Source: Setophaga petechia (lineage: Eukaryota > Chordata > Aves > Passeriformes > Parulidae). From it: a stretch of DNA of 64,000 bases. A program made the translations under genes and the position numbers. This document shows positions 26,557-39,330 of the stretch, one piece after another. A model generated the notes under the pieces. The model did no database searches. It was given only the letters and a program-made list of their open reading frames with translations, and had not been told where the DNA came from. Each line of letters opens with the position of its first letter. Positions within the stretch are counted from its first letter, which is position 1. The stretch is taken from the NCBI GenBank assembly GCA_024362935.1, contig JANCRA010000009.1, forward strand, positions 10,062,001-10,126,000. The letters run 5' to 3'.

Positions 26557-29394
26557 GGGTAACACTTGAAGGGTGACATGAAAAAAACTAAACTTTCTCC
26601 TATATTTTGGTGGAATCCTGCTGAAAGAATCTTAGTCTAGTGAGTGAAGGAACTATTTACTCTTGCTTTTTCTCACCAAAAATGTCTGAAAAACACAGCT
26701 TCATGCAAAATTTATAAGCAAACAGAACTGTGCCAAAGACATACCTAACCTATCACAAAATATTCTTACAAAACACCAGCTGTAAGACTCAACACTTTAT
26801 CTATGTTCTAGGAGACAAGGGTGTAATAACAGAAAGAAAAATAAGGAAGAGTTTTGATGTATAATCAACCCACCTAACTCCTAATTTAAATGATTAGAGT
26901 AGGAGTGGATTCACACTTGGCTCCAATGTTAGTCAAAAGTGTGATAGTAAAAGTGTGTTCTGGAGGTATCTCCAGCACAAGACTTCTACCAGCAATTAGC
27001 TTTGTCTGTACAGACAACCAAGAACAAATGTGGGGGTACAAGAGAAAATTCAATTTGTTCTGGAACACAGAAAAGAATTAGGGAGAATCTAGACTGCATT
27101 TTTTTTAAACATAAACCCCACTCACTTATAAAATAAAATAGTAGAAAGCATTGTTTTTTCATAAAGAGAACAGCTTCTTTATCTAGAATGATTATTTCAA
27201 ATTGCAGAGAACTTCATATTGCAGGGATACCTTTCCTAAATTTTTTTCAAGTGCTTTTGTCTATGGTTCTGCGGTACTTTGATAATTCAAGATTTTCTGG
27301 GAGAACTACTGGTCTTGGTGATTTCCCTTAACATATCATGAGTTCAATTTTAAGTCTTGACTGCTTTGGTGAATGCCATAAAAAAAAAACCCAACGTATT
27401 TTTTTACAGTTCTAGAAACTTTGATAGGGAAGGAAAGAGTGTGGGGAACTCAAAATCATTACTTCTGCTTAAGAGCAATTGTTCTCATAACTCCATTCAT
27501 CCATAAAAGAAAAGAAAATAACATAAAATTACTTCATAATTTGACATCAATGAGCAATCCCTGTGTATATTGAATTGTGAAGAGTGATTCTGGCTCATGT
27601 ATTAGCAAATGCTGGAAAAAAATAATTTTCAAATGTAAGTAGTCAATCATGTAATTGCATATTATTCCTATAATTTAGTTTTCCCCCCCCTTTTTTCCTT
27701 TTCTTTTTCAAGAGTATTTAAGTGGTACTTCCAGTCCTATTGCTGTCTTAGTGACGTCAGTTAGAATAGATTTAAAAGATTTTTCCTTCTCTGTTTTTGA
27801 AGTATTGTCCGCTGAATAAGAAACCAACTGAAGGCAAATAGTCCTGCTAGATACGTTTCGTAATGACAAAATTAATTTTTTAAAAGCTCATCCAAAACCA
27901 CAATATTTAGTTTGAGGATTGTATTTCATCTAATACTGTGGAAGTTTTGTGACAGGATATTGAAATCACTTGGCCATTAAATGTCCTCTGGATCCTGGCT
28001 CACTTGAATCCTCTCTCTCAGAATACTTCCATTGCAATGGGGACAATTGATGCCAGAGACAGCTGAAGCAGCTGGGGTCATTTGGAAGGAAGACCTCAAA
28101 ATGAAATTTTTCAGAAGGGCTTTTAGGGACAGTGAAAGTTCACATCCAAGAAGACAGCTTAAAATCTTTCATGCTCGAAGAATTTCTTAACTAGAGCACC
28201 AGTTCCCAGTCCTGGTTGGAATTTATCAAAACCTCTTCCTCACATGAGGTTTCTCAAGACAAGGTTACCAACAGGCAGACTTTCCTGTGGCTGAATTGGA
28301 ACCTGTAACCTTCTATAAAAGTTGTACTTTCATCTGTTATTATTATAGTTCTTCTGCTCCAATGTCCATGTTTTACAGGTATACTTCCCATCACATGGTA
28401 TTCTTTCTCCTCTCAATTAATTTTAGAAAGAGCCTTTGGTGTCATAGAAACCTATGTTTCTTTAAGATTTGCCAGGGGTAACTCGAACTTGTCTTGAAAC
28501 AGCTGCACAACACTTACAAAAACAGAAAATGAAGCTTAGCAAATTGTACTTATCATCTTCTTAAGGTGGAAGATGCTACAGAAGGCAGTGCTTTTTTTCT
28601 CCATAAAGCTTTCTTTTTCCAGGTCAGCTATAAATATTCTTCAGCATCAATATTGAAAAGTTGCTCTTGTGCTGTCCGTTAAAGGCTTAGTTGGGCTTTG
28701 AAATGTATACCTGCAAAAATGTTGACGCAGCAGAAAACATCCATTTTTCTCCCTACTTGCACATATGCAGCTGAATGGAGACAAACAGTAATTTCCTTAC
28801 CTTTTTTTTTCCAAAAGGGGAAATGTTCTTAGAAACATGATCTGTGGCAGTTTTCCATCCCATTTCACCAAAGTCTTTCCCCTGTTCTTTGCTTTATACT
28901 TTATTTCTACTGTTTTCTTCCTGGGTTATCTTCCATTTCTATTTGTGTGTCCCTCACTTCCCGTTGGTATTTTCACAGTGCCATATAAAGATTTAATTTG
29001 GTGAAAACTGTTTGAAGCAGAGCAGCATGGTGTTGGATTAATTAGGCAGTTAAATTTAGCAAGAGGAGTCCCTCTCCTGCAAGTCCTCAGAGACACCATT
29101 CATTGATTATGTATACACATGGGAATATAAATTATAAAAATTGGTTCATCTAATGCACAAAACCCAGATGTAAGTTTGAAGACTGAATTCTAAAGAGAAT
29201 TTTGAAGTCCAGTATAACTGATAGGATTTATATTTGCATAGAAAAAAAGTGTTTCAAGGATGAAAAGGAGTTGCATAAGAATAAAAGGAACGGTGAAGTT
29301 AGGGGTACTTTTTAGCAACTCATTAGCAAAGATTTTGAATATGCTAATTTATTTTACTTAATACTTAATATAGAATTTGTTTAAAAAAAAAAAA

Positions 29395-29620
29395 AAATGA
29401 AAAAAAAAATTTCCAGAAAGTCTTGCCTTTTAACAGAATCCCTGCATTTGTATCCTGCAGGGAGGTGGTGTAGTCACTGGTCCTAGAGGTGTTAAAGGAA
29501 AACCTGGATGTGGCACTCAGTGCCATGGTTTTGTTGACATCATGGTGTTGGATGATAGGTTGGACTCAATGTTCTCAGACATCTTTTCCAACCTAACTGA
29601 CTGTGATTGGGAAATTCCTG
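29395..29620 (+). mobile_element. CR1 LINE 3' end (5'-truncated, sense)
   Basis: A clear plus-strand CR1 terminus. 'CAGGGAGGTGGTGTAGTCAC' (~29,458) is followed by 'GGATGTGGCACTCAGTGCCA' (~29,506), then 'GATAGGTTGGACTCAATG' (~29,552), and 'CTTTTCCAACCTAACTG' (~29,583). These blocks occur in this order at the 3' end of avian CR1. The upstream part is decayed, with two long A-runs. The terminal short repeats are reduced to 'TGTGATTG'. The downstream open frame starting at 29,542 begins inside this element and is not a gene. Confidence 0.85.
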
Positions 29621-32600
29621 TTCCCCCTTGGAGTCAGCCTCACTGTTCATGCCAGCAGCTCCCTGCTTTGCTAATGTTGGATCTCCCACTGTCTCTTTTA
29701 CCCTTCACCTCTTCCACTATAAATCCCCTATTTTTCCACTTTTTCTGTAACATCTTCTCTTATCTTTCCTGGTCTGTTGGAGCCCAATGTGTATTGACCA
29801 GTGGATTGTGTGGTCAGAAAGTGTGTGCTGTTCTCCTCTGGACACATCACCAAATGAAACTGTGTCATCACTCAGACATAGCGTCGCAATTTAAAGATAC
29901 CTGACAGATTTTTAAAAAAAATTGTGCTTAGAAGTATGGTTTCCGGCCATTGGATGTAGTTCTGATTTGCTGCTAATGTCAGGAAGAAATACTTTTTTTT
30001 ACTCACTTATATTGGCTGGTTGATTGCACACGTATCTCTTCCCCTATTCCACAGACCACTCTGTTGCCCAAGAAAGCAGTTCCTACTTCTGGAGCTATGC
30101 TAACAGTGTTTTCCTAAACATGCCATCGACCTCAGGCTTTACTTTTTTTTATTTCTCTGGGTTGAATGTTTACATTTCTTCTTGAACATTTTGATCTGCT
30201 GTTTTAGGAGCAATGGAATTCCTCAAGAATTCATTATTTTCTTTTAAATGAGGAAACATTTTACCTAGAGGAACTTTAGAGGGAAATAGAACATTCACTT
30301 CCAGAATAGATAGAACTTTCACTTCTATCTATGGGGACCAAAGACTAGAAAACTAGTAATAATAATACATCATTTGGATAATGCTCAAACTAATATCATA
30401 ACTTCAATGTCAAAACTCATGAGTTATCCTGTACATTTTACAAATTTGGTCTTGTTTTATACTTGCCTTTATGCATTTTTTTCTGCCTTGGGTCAAGATT
30501 ATTTAGAAAAGAGGATCTATGTGTGACTCAGGTAGTTATTCTTAAATCCTTATACACTCTAAAAATGACACAAAAGTTTAAATTTTCATCAGAATCCCAT
30601 GAACATTATATATGATGGCAAAGGTGGATTATAAAAACCTACAGCAGCAAAAAGCTGTTGTATAGATGCTAGTCTGGGATTAACTATTATGTGCTTTCCA
30701 AAAAACACACTGCAGCATGCAACCAAAAATTATTATACATTGCAGGAACACTGAATAAGCACCACCAGTATCTGAGAACATTGTGTATGTCTAATTAGGT
30801 GAATGTGAGAAGTAGATAAAAAAACCTGAATATATTTCTGACCAATTGAATTTTAATTAAAAATATTTTTATACAGCTCAGTAAGCAGCCTGTAGTTAGT
30901 CTCTTTGCAATTAAGTCTTTAATGCTGCAAACGGTGAATTTGTCACAGCAAATAATTTAATAATAGTAAGGTTGACTGCTCTGTTAAATCCTTTCTAATT
31001 ACTGTTCTTTAGATATCTACTATGGCAACAGCATATAATGTAGAAATGCATAAAATGTATAAATGTAGAAAATGAGGTTTTTTTTCTTTTGTTGGTGTAA
31101 ATAATGTGATGATAAATTTCCCATCCTCATTGCCCTTTTTCTCCTCTCCATCACAACAGTGTCAGCTGGATGGTACTTTCAAAGGTCACAGTTATGCCTC
31201 TGAACTCTACCCTTATTTATGGGCCATCTACCCTGAACAGGCTGATCACTGCTTTGTACCTTATCCTTCATTTTTTTGACAACAGTTGCTCCTGTCAGTG
31301 TTCATCAGATATAAATAGCTGCTAAGAGTCCATGGATTTTATTTGAAATATTTTTTACTTGAGGTCTAAATGGATGTAATCTCTAAAGTTCTCAGTTCCT
31401 CTCTTTAAGTTAGCTAAGGTATATTTCTACATGAATAAGGGTGACATCATCTCTGTGTGGGAGGTATTGAAAAGAACAGAAAGCATGTGTCTGGAGTGAC
31501 TTGCTACTTTAGGATATTTTCCACAAAATGTGTTGTACCTAAATGGATTTGGACATTAAAATGTGGACTACAGGTCATAAGTTTGGACGAGTTTCTGTGC
31601 ACTAAACTGCAGAGGCTCTAAGAAAGGCCTTAGGCTTACAGACATATCTAGGAAGTAGAGCAGGCCAATAGAATTGGATCTAAAAAATGATAGAGCTGAT
31701 TTTGAGGATTTAACATCTGCAGTGTAGGTATTTAGATTTTTCTGTTTTGGGGTTTTTTCCTTTCCATCAAGGACTGTGTCCATTTGTGCCCGAAATGCAT
31801 TAGATATACACCTAGAATTGCTTCCAGTTGCTTCCAAATGCTTCCAGCTTCCACCTGATTTAATGGAAAAGGAATTGCAGTAAGGCACCCCACGACCACT
31901 CTGCAATGGAAATTGGAGTATATGGGGGGAAAACAGGAAAGTCACCTTCAAGGTGCACTCCTGATTTGAATTAGCACACTAATGTGGGGGGAAAATTAAT
32001 AAAGAGCAATGAGTGGGTGAGAGGAAGTACATGCTGCATTTTAAAGTGAAATAATGATATACAGCATTTAGTTCTCTTATATACTTTTACAAGGATATCC
32101 ATAAAAAGAGAAGTTACCCAAGAAAATGAATCAGTGAAAACAAATAAGGTCATATCAACGTTAAATCAGTTTAAGTTATTAAAGCAAACAAATAAAATAA
32201 CTTAAAAGCAGGTATAAGTAATTTTACAGAGAAAAATACTAGCCATTAACTAATGCATTGCTATAGTGAGTGATACAGCTAAGGTCTCAATAGAAATTAA
32301 ATGAAGGTTAATGAATTTGGATTATAAATAGAGCAAAAAATCCATACCTATGCTTAAGGATAAAAAATAAAACTACATGGTGGTGATGAACTCTGCATCT
32401 TTTAATACTTTCCAAAAAATGCTATTTGGTGTTTTTCAGTAAAGATTTTGTATGAGCTTCAACAGACAATTGCAATATCCTTTCTCTGATGTCAGGAAAG
32501 AAATTGGACCAAGAGAATAAAAATGAAGCCTAGAAATGAAAATGTAGAAATTAAATAAAAGATGCTATTTGGTACATTACTGCTTATTTTCTCTTTTATA

Positions 32601-32924
32601 ATTCATTAGAAAGTGAATTACAACATGTAATTTGTGGCTTTAATCTTATTTCCTCTTCACAAATACTCCTCAAAAAATGTATGGTTTTCTTGTTATTGTT
32701 CTAACCAGACAATGAAAAAAACCCAGAAAAATCAATAAATATTAATTTTCCATATTTTGGTAATCGCGATACCAAATGAATTACAGGCATTTCTTCAACC
32801 TTTAAAAGACTACAATGAATTCTTGGGTGATTCTGTTGTTCTGACAACAGTACAGCTAAAAGAACCTTTGTCTCCAGCAGTTTTGTTGGGGTTTTTTAAC
32901 ATTCATTTATATTAAACACAGAAC
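29621..32924. other. AT-rich non-coding sequence
   Basis: No gene recognised. It holds a small 10 bp tandem repeat at 31,820-31,849. The minus-strand frame at 31,568-31,951 (127 codons) has no recognised domain. Confidence 0.55.
31820..31849. repeat. Three 10 bp tandem units (GCTTCCAnnn)
   Basis: GCTTCCAGTT, GCTTCCAAAT and GCTTCCAGCT lie head to tail. It is too short to suggest a role. Confidence 0.8.
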
Positions 32925-33262
32925 ACATCCAGGGATGGGGCATCCAGAACTTCTTGGAGTAACCTGTGCCAGTGTCTCACCAGAATTCATTCCTAATATC
33001 TAGTCTGAGCCAATTCTCATCTGGTTTAAAGTCATTACTTTGTGTTCTATCACTACATACCTTTGTCAAAAGTCCCTGTCCTAGGGACTAGGAGTTAGAA
33101 GCTCTCTTCTAGCCCCTTCTGGTACTCTAAGATCTCCTCACAACCTTCTCTGCCTCAGGATGAGCAGCCCCAACTGTCTCAGGATATCTTCTCAGGAGAG
33201 GTGCTGCAGCCCTCTGATCATCACTGTGGCCCTCCTCAGGACACCCACCAACAAGCCCTTAT
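32925..33262 (-). mobile_element. CR1 LINE 3' region (antisense)
   Basis: Best preserved antisense CR1 in the window. The plus strand shows, in order, 'AACCTGTGCCAGTGTCTCAC' (~32,961), 'TTCATTCCTAATATCTAGTC' (~32,987), 'CTATCACTACATAC' (~33,047), 'AAAAGTCCCTGTCC' (~33,068), 'GAGGTGCTGCAGCCCTCTGA' (~33,198) and 'GTGGCCCTCCTCAGGAC' (~33,226). All are diagnostic CR1 blocks in reverse complement. Scattered mutations break the frame. The element stops near 33,262 in the part just downstream of the RT domain, as expected for a 5'-truncated copy. Confidence 0.9.
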
Positions 33263-34876
33263 CACCTTAGTCATCCCATGAGATATCCCATAAACATCCC
33301 TTTAGGTAGCATCTGAAGCTTTTTTCACCTCCATTTTGATAAGAACCAAAGCAGATGTTACGTTATCCTGTCATTTACATAAATGCAATTAGTCTGTTAT
33401 CCTTAACAAATTAGAGTGAGAGGTGTTCATAAAAAAAAAAAAGCTTTTGCATGAATAAATCTTCCTTTTATGTGAGTTGAACAAAAACCATTTTGTTACA
33501 GTTTCTTTAATTGATACTTTAGACAATATTGGACCTGATTTCATAGTTTTTAAAGCTGCTGAGACTGTTTTTCCTTGCCTGAGTCAGCAAGGTTTTAAAA
33601 CATTAATATAATTAATTATTTAATTCAGAATCTAGCAATTACCTGTTTTAAGGCTTGAGTCCTTTTTCCTCTGCAGTTATCTCTTCTTTGAAGTGTATTT
33701 TTTAGGATCTTGAAGTAGGGACCAAATCCAGGAAAAGTGTTGGGCCTAATCATTATATCTGTATATTCACACAGGCTTAAATTCTCTCACTGTATAGGGT
33801 AGTAATTTCTTTATAGGGAACTAAATCCTATAGCTAGATACTTTTTAGGAGTTGCCATATTCTACATTTCTTAACCGATTTCTGTTGACTTTGATTCCCT
33901 TGTCACTGAAAACACTTATCCATTTGTTGGGTCTGATCTGTTTTCATGCATAGACATTAAGATAATTTCCTAAGGAGAAGTTAACAGAATAGAAGAAGAT
34001 AAATAAATTATGTTCTACATTAAATTTCCCATGTGCTTTAAGATGATGAATATACTGTAACATTTAAATATTTACCATCATAACTCATCAGAAAGAGCAG
34101 TTCACCTAGTCAGATAAGAGAAATAACTGCTTTCTGATTGTTTACACTGTTTATCTTTCATCTATTTCTTTGAGGGCATTTCTCTGAATTTATGAGGTTT
34201 ATAATTTTATTACTCTTCAGCTTTTATATTTTCTCTTTATTAATCTGGACAATCTATGTGTAGTGAACCTTCAGGACTTCCACCACCCAGCGTACAGTTA
34301 TCTCTGAGAAATTATGAATTTTGAAAAGCACCTCTGAGAGTCATTCAAGCATTTAAATTAAATTAAAAAGAGAAGAACTTTTTGTTCCTAATTAAATATT
34401 GCAGCCACAAATGTTGTTAGAAAAAGTAGACCCATTCGATATGGTTAGACAGACTTTGGGTCCTAATTTAACAGGAAATATTTGGTTCCTGGTTCCAGAA
34501 ATATGTCACTTGAACACAGAAAATCAAGCATTTCTGTGTAGTGCAAACCAGACAGCTGCAAACACTGAAGAGAAAAAACAATATAAAATCTTGCCACATT
34601 CTCAGAGGAAGCAACCAACATCTCTTTGGAAGATCTGATCTTCTTTAAGACTAATTTTCGAGAAATATGTAGAAATGTTTCATAAAATGGATCTGAGAAC
34701 ATGCCTGTTTAATGGAGGAAGAGAATTTTTCTAAAAGCTTGTAAGCAAATATGCTCAAATACTTTTCTTTAATCATAAATCTAGGGGGAAAACTTACCAG
34801 ACATTTTTTAGACAATCAGAGAATTTGATTTGGCTTTAAGATCTTCTAATAATTGAGTAGTAATGTGAAGTCAGTC

Positions 34877-34930
34877 CATGGTCTGTTTAGCTTTTTGGAA
34901 AAGCACATGGTCTATTTAGATTTTTGGAAA
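34877..34930. repeat. Tandem duplication, 29 bp unit, ~1.9 copies
   Basis: CATGGTCTGTTTAGCTTTTT (34,877) recurs 29 bp later as CATGGTCTATTTAGATTTTT (34,906), with GGAAA after both. It is a local duplication. Confidence 0.85.
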
Positions 34931-37900
34931 CTGATTAAACATTAATTTGATTGTGGGCAAGAAGTTACATACAGTCAGTCAATCTTTGTGCAATGTCATA
35001 TAAAGTCTTTGATAGCTAATGGCTGGAAACATAGTAGAAAGTCTAAAAGCAAAATGTTTTAGAAAGTCATAGCTGCCTCTTGGAATAACAGACTGAAGGA
35101 AAGAATCTTTTCTTTATATTATCCAGAGGAATAAACTAGAAGCAAAAAAAGTGCTTCATATTCAGTTCATTGAGAAACCTTTCAATACCATTCTCCCTTT
35201 TGAGAAGTGATATAAAGAATATAGTGGGTAGGAAATACGGGGAAACAGCAAATATCAGACATCTAGGAGAGCCTGAGGCAGCTAGAGATCAGGAATCTGC
35301 CCAATTTAGACTTTGTCTTATTTAAGTTATGCATTTTTCTTTAGGTCCACTAGTTCAATTTGAACAGTTCAAAACAAGAGTGCTGCCCTCTTTGGCTGAG
35401 TCACAAGGGTACAGTCTGAGATTTATGTAACCCCTCAAATCGTGTCCATATGTGGTTTAGACTAAGAGGTCCTGGCTTGCCCATGGGCACTGTACTGTGA
35501 AAGCAATGTGCTATGGGCTGCTTCCCTCTTATTGCTTCATAGCAGCAGCCAGCTGCCACTTCTCATGTTTTTTTTGGAGGGCTTTGTTGGCAGCAGGATA
35601 ACTCTTGAGCCATGCACAGAAGGCTGGTGTAAATGTCTGTGCATGAATGGTCGAGTCAAATGTTCTGATTTGTCCTTTGCCGCAAGTCAGGCGGGGTGAT
35701 CAAAACAGTCCTTTCTGCCTTGGTATGTGTTCAGCCTGCTAGCTGGCTTTAAAAAGAAAAAAATCAGGATTTTATTTTCCATCAGGTTTCCAGGACAGAA
35801 AATAAAGCAGTTTGCTGACATTTCAGAGCACTTGCAAATACGTAATGTGCTATAAAAATGGATGAGGCAATGAAGGACTTATTCAACATATTAAAGGATT
35901 CAGAGAAATGATTAAGGATTAAAGATTGAAGAAAAGAATCTGAGTTAAGAAACTTCCTTTAAGAGAGTTGATAAATACAAAACAGTAAAGAATGGTGAAG
36001 TATTTTGGGCTAATCCTTTAAAAGCATATTGAACCATCTATTGGAACAGCAACATCAACAAAGTGAAGAAATAGCAGAAGCAAAAGCAAACCAAAACCAA
36101 TGCAGAGTCTCCAGAAAATAACTTCGGAACATTTACTGTGTTCGTGTGCAATATAGCACCCTGCCTTTTCAGATTCACTGAGAAAAATGGGAGGAGGACA
36201 GTAGGAAATCAGGTCTGGCCTTGTAGTCTCATGTTTTAATGCATTTCATGGGGAGCAGTTATGGCACCTAACATGTTCCTCCCACATTGCAGTTGAGACC
36301 AAAGTAAATTTGTCCAGGACTGATAATCTAGATAAAGACAGGTAGTGTGTAGTAGGTCTTAATGGAGGCTATATTCCTGCCTTTTTGTGTTTTGGATATT
36401 TTGCTTATCTTTCATGATTCCTAGAACCAGAGAAATCTGCCAGACATCTTGGAAGTTACCAAGGAAGGGACAATGCTAGAAAATTTTGAGATGATTTTTC
36501 CTCCTATACCCATACTTTTTCCTCATTTGGAATCAGACTATTCTTTTGCCAATATATTGCTAGATTTCAGTAAAACAAACAAACAAAAGCACTTTTGTAG
36601 AAAATCCATATCATGACTGCTGGCAAAATTCTCTTTTAGTCTGCTGCTATGAGGATCAGATGTGGACTTGTTCTGTCCAGGCAGAAATAACCTGTGTCTT
36701 GAAAGATAACCTGTGGTTATTAGATACTCTAGATTTCAAAATTATTAGAAACCTGACCTTATGGAAGTCGGTGCAAATAGTAGCTATTTCAGTGGATCAG
36801 GTTTTAATTTAATTTTCTCCTTCTTTTCATTTTGTTTGACAACTTATCTGAAAAGAAGTCTGTAACCACTGGTTAGAAAAAGAAATAATGTCAGAGGAAG
36901 AAAGTGACTTTTCAAAAAGTTACCTAAATTTGAAGAGTTAGATAACCTTTATTCATTGACCACACAGTGATTCCTGAAGACAAAACCATCATCTCTGTGG
37001 TTTTAAAATACTTTATATAGTCTTAAAACTGTGCTAGAAGAGCATAGGTGCTTAAAAATATGCAAGTTTTTCTGGAGATTTTCAGACATTGTTTTTTTTG
37101 AGAATCTTTGTTTTGCCAGCAAGGAATATTCTTCTATATTTGTTTTTGAGAATCTGTCTCTCTGTAGCAATATAAGAATCTACTGACAGATTGAATTAAA
37201 TTTAATTTGATTTTGATTAATATGGTAAATTTTAATTGCAATTTTGGCGGCTGTCTACTATAAGGCACAGTGATTTATTAGCATAATCACAGATAGTCTA
37301 TTTAAAGGTCATTCTTGCCTCAGTTTATTTGCAGTAACATAAAATATAACTTGCCCTCAAGATAAAGCAATATGAAAAGAACTTTAATATATTTCCTTTA
37401 ATAAAAAAATTAGTTAAAAGTTATTTCTAAGAAGGTATGTTTTAATGACAATGACTTGCTTTGAAAAGCAATGGCTGGAAGTCAGAAATGTTCTGATATG
37501 TGTAAAGCTAACAATTTCTAAGTTCCAGGCAAGTTCAGTAAATAAAATTGGATTATTGCTGGAAAATTTAGTTCCTGTTTTGACATTGTCAGAATCAGAG
37601 AGATGAATTTAGTTCAGATTGCTTGGTCAGAAATCCCAAGGCTACCTTAGATTAGAGCTTTTAAATGTTCAAGTGCTTTTCAAGGGAAAACGAATGGCAA
37701 CAAATGTTAAAAATAATAGATTAGAAGCGATGGTTACGTCAGACAATGAGGAAGTAGAAAAATTACCCAGCACTGCTTTTAAAGAGAGTAATTTATCCCT
37801 GGTATAGACTAAAAATAAAAGGTAGATCAAAAAGAAAACTTATTTTAAAAGGAGTAGAGTGGAATTCAAGTAGAAATAGAATTTAAATGGTCAGTTTATT

Positions 37901-38869
37901 CAATCTTCTATATGAAACGTTTAGATAAAAGGCACTTTGGAATGCTACAATAGAGGTAAAGCATCTTCCTTTCTCTTGCACAGTTTGCAGGCAAAATCAA
38001 AATACAGCTTCTTCAAGTTTATGAAACTTGATTGAAACTAGCAAATACACAAACTATTCATTACTACCTGACAAGACTCAGCAGCACAACAGAGCTCATG
38101 AGAGTCTGGGATCAGTGATTACCATCTCCTAGCTGAACGCCATGTCCCAGCTCTTCAGGGTAGATTTATTATCATGTATTCAAAGTGAACATTTCCTTCT
38201 CTTTGAATGTGTGTGAATGTGAGGTTCAGAGTGCTGTTCCACAGATGCTTTTGCAAAAAAACCCCAATGTAATCCTCATTTTGAAACCCTCCCATTAAAA
38301 AGAGAAGGTATTCTTGTGGGACTGTGATGAATACAGTCCCACAACCAGGCTTGCTCTCATGTGGAAGCAGTAAGCAGCCCCGTGGCACAGAAGCCAGTGT
38401 CCCACCTACAAAAATGTACTTCTTTCATCTCTGCACATGTTACTCCAGTCTAAATCTTGATCAAATATCGACTAAGTGCTATGACTTCATCTGGACCATC
38501 TGTCTAAAATGTCTTCTTATTCAAAACACTTTAACAACAATTGGTCCCTCTGCAGAACAAAGACTCTCCTGACTCAGTACCACAGGTGTGCCAGTTGAGA
38601 ACATTTGAAAATTATGGGTATCTGAGCATCCTCAGCTAGATTAAGATGGATTTTATTAATTTACTTTTGCTAAATCATCATCAGAATTTTTCTTCCCAAC
38701 ATAAAAGCATAATGGGATTTTTGTTTTCATATTATAAAAAATTATATCATGGCTAGTTAGTGTGCTTGGTTCCATACAGGTAGATAGCACTTGTGCTATG
38801 AAAGCTGATTGAAAAGAGCAATGCTATGAAGATAAAGAAAACCTATTTTAACTCTGAATGAACTTGCCA

Positions 38870-39330
38870 TGCACTCCCATTTTGGGTTTTTTCCCATCAT
38901 TGAGGCTGCATTCACCAATATTTTTTCTGACACTTCTGCTGTTTTCTCAAATGAGCAGTGATCACAGAGTGAAAAGGCACCCATTTTAGAGAGGCCAGGC
39001 TGCTGCATTGTGGTTTGAAGCCACTCCACATCTGAGCTGCTCTCCAGGATTCTTCTCTGCATGGGTGATGGCAGCCATACAGGCACACTGCTCAGTACCA
39101 AAGCACAGGGGTACCAAGTGGGGCACACTTGGGTGGGGGCCAGAGCAGGGTGGAAACTTGAGTTGTACACTGGTGTGTTTTCTCCTGGTGTGGCTCTGGG
39201 TTCAGCTCCATAACACTGAAGCTGAACATGGATGTGCTTTTCCCCCCACACTTTCATCACCTCTGAACACAGCTGCAGCTGCAGGGGGCACATGGGGCAG
39301 GACGGCTCCCCTGTGGCCACAGGCCACCAA
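38870..39330. other. GC-richer island with open frames on both strands
   Basis: Clearly richer in G and C than its surroundings. A 174-codon frame on the minus strand (38,796-39,320) overlaps a 119-codon frame on the plus strand (39,008-39,367). The minus-strand translation is Pro-, Cys- and Ser-rich with no recognised domain. The plus-strand one is Gly- and Trp-rich in its middle. Open frames on both strands are expected when stop codons are depleted by base composition. It could be an old exon, a small regulatory patch or an unrecognised repeat. Confidence 0.25.

Larger units (their letters stand above)
18273..29394. other. AT-rich non-coding sequence
   Basis: No gene or clear transposon seen over about 11 kb. 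Contents are a 'ATAAATAGA' tract (25,985-26,037), a GAT-rich tract (26,520-26,556), assorted A- and T-runs and only short frames. The minus-strand frame at 21,738-22,031 (97 codons) gives no recognised protein. Confidence 0.55.

Noticed and set aside
29542..29904. 120-codon plus-strand open frame
   Set aside because: It starts inside the CR1 3' end and runs into non-coding sequence; no recognised domain.
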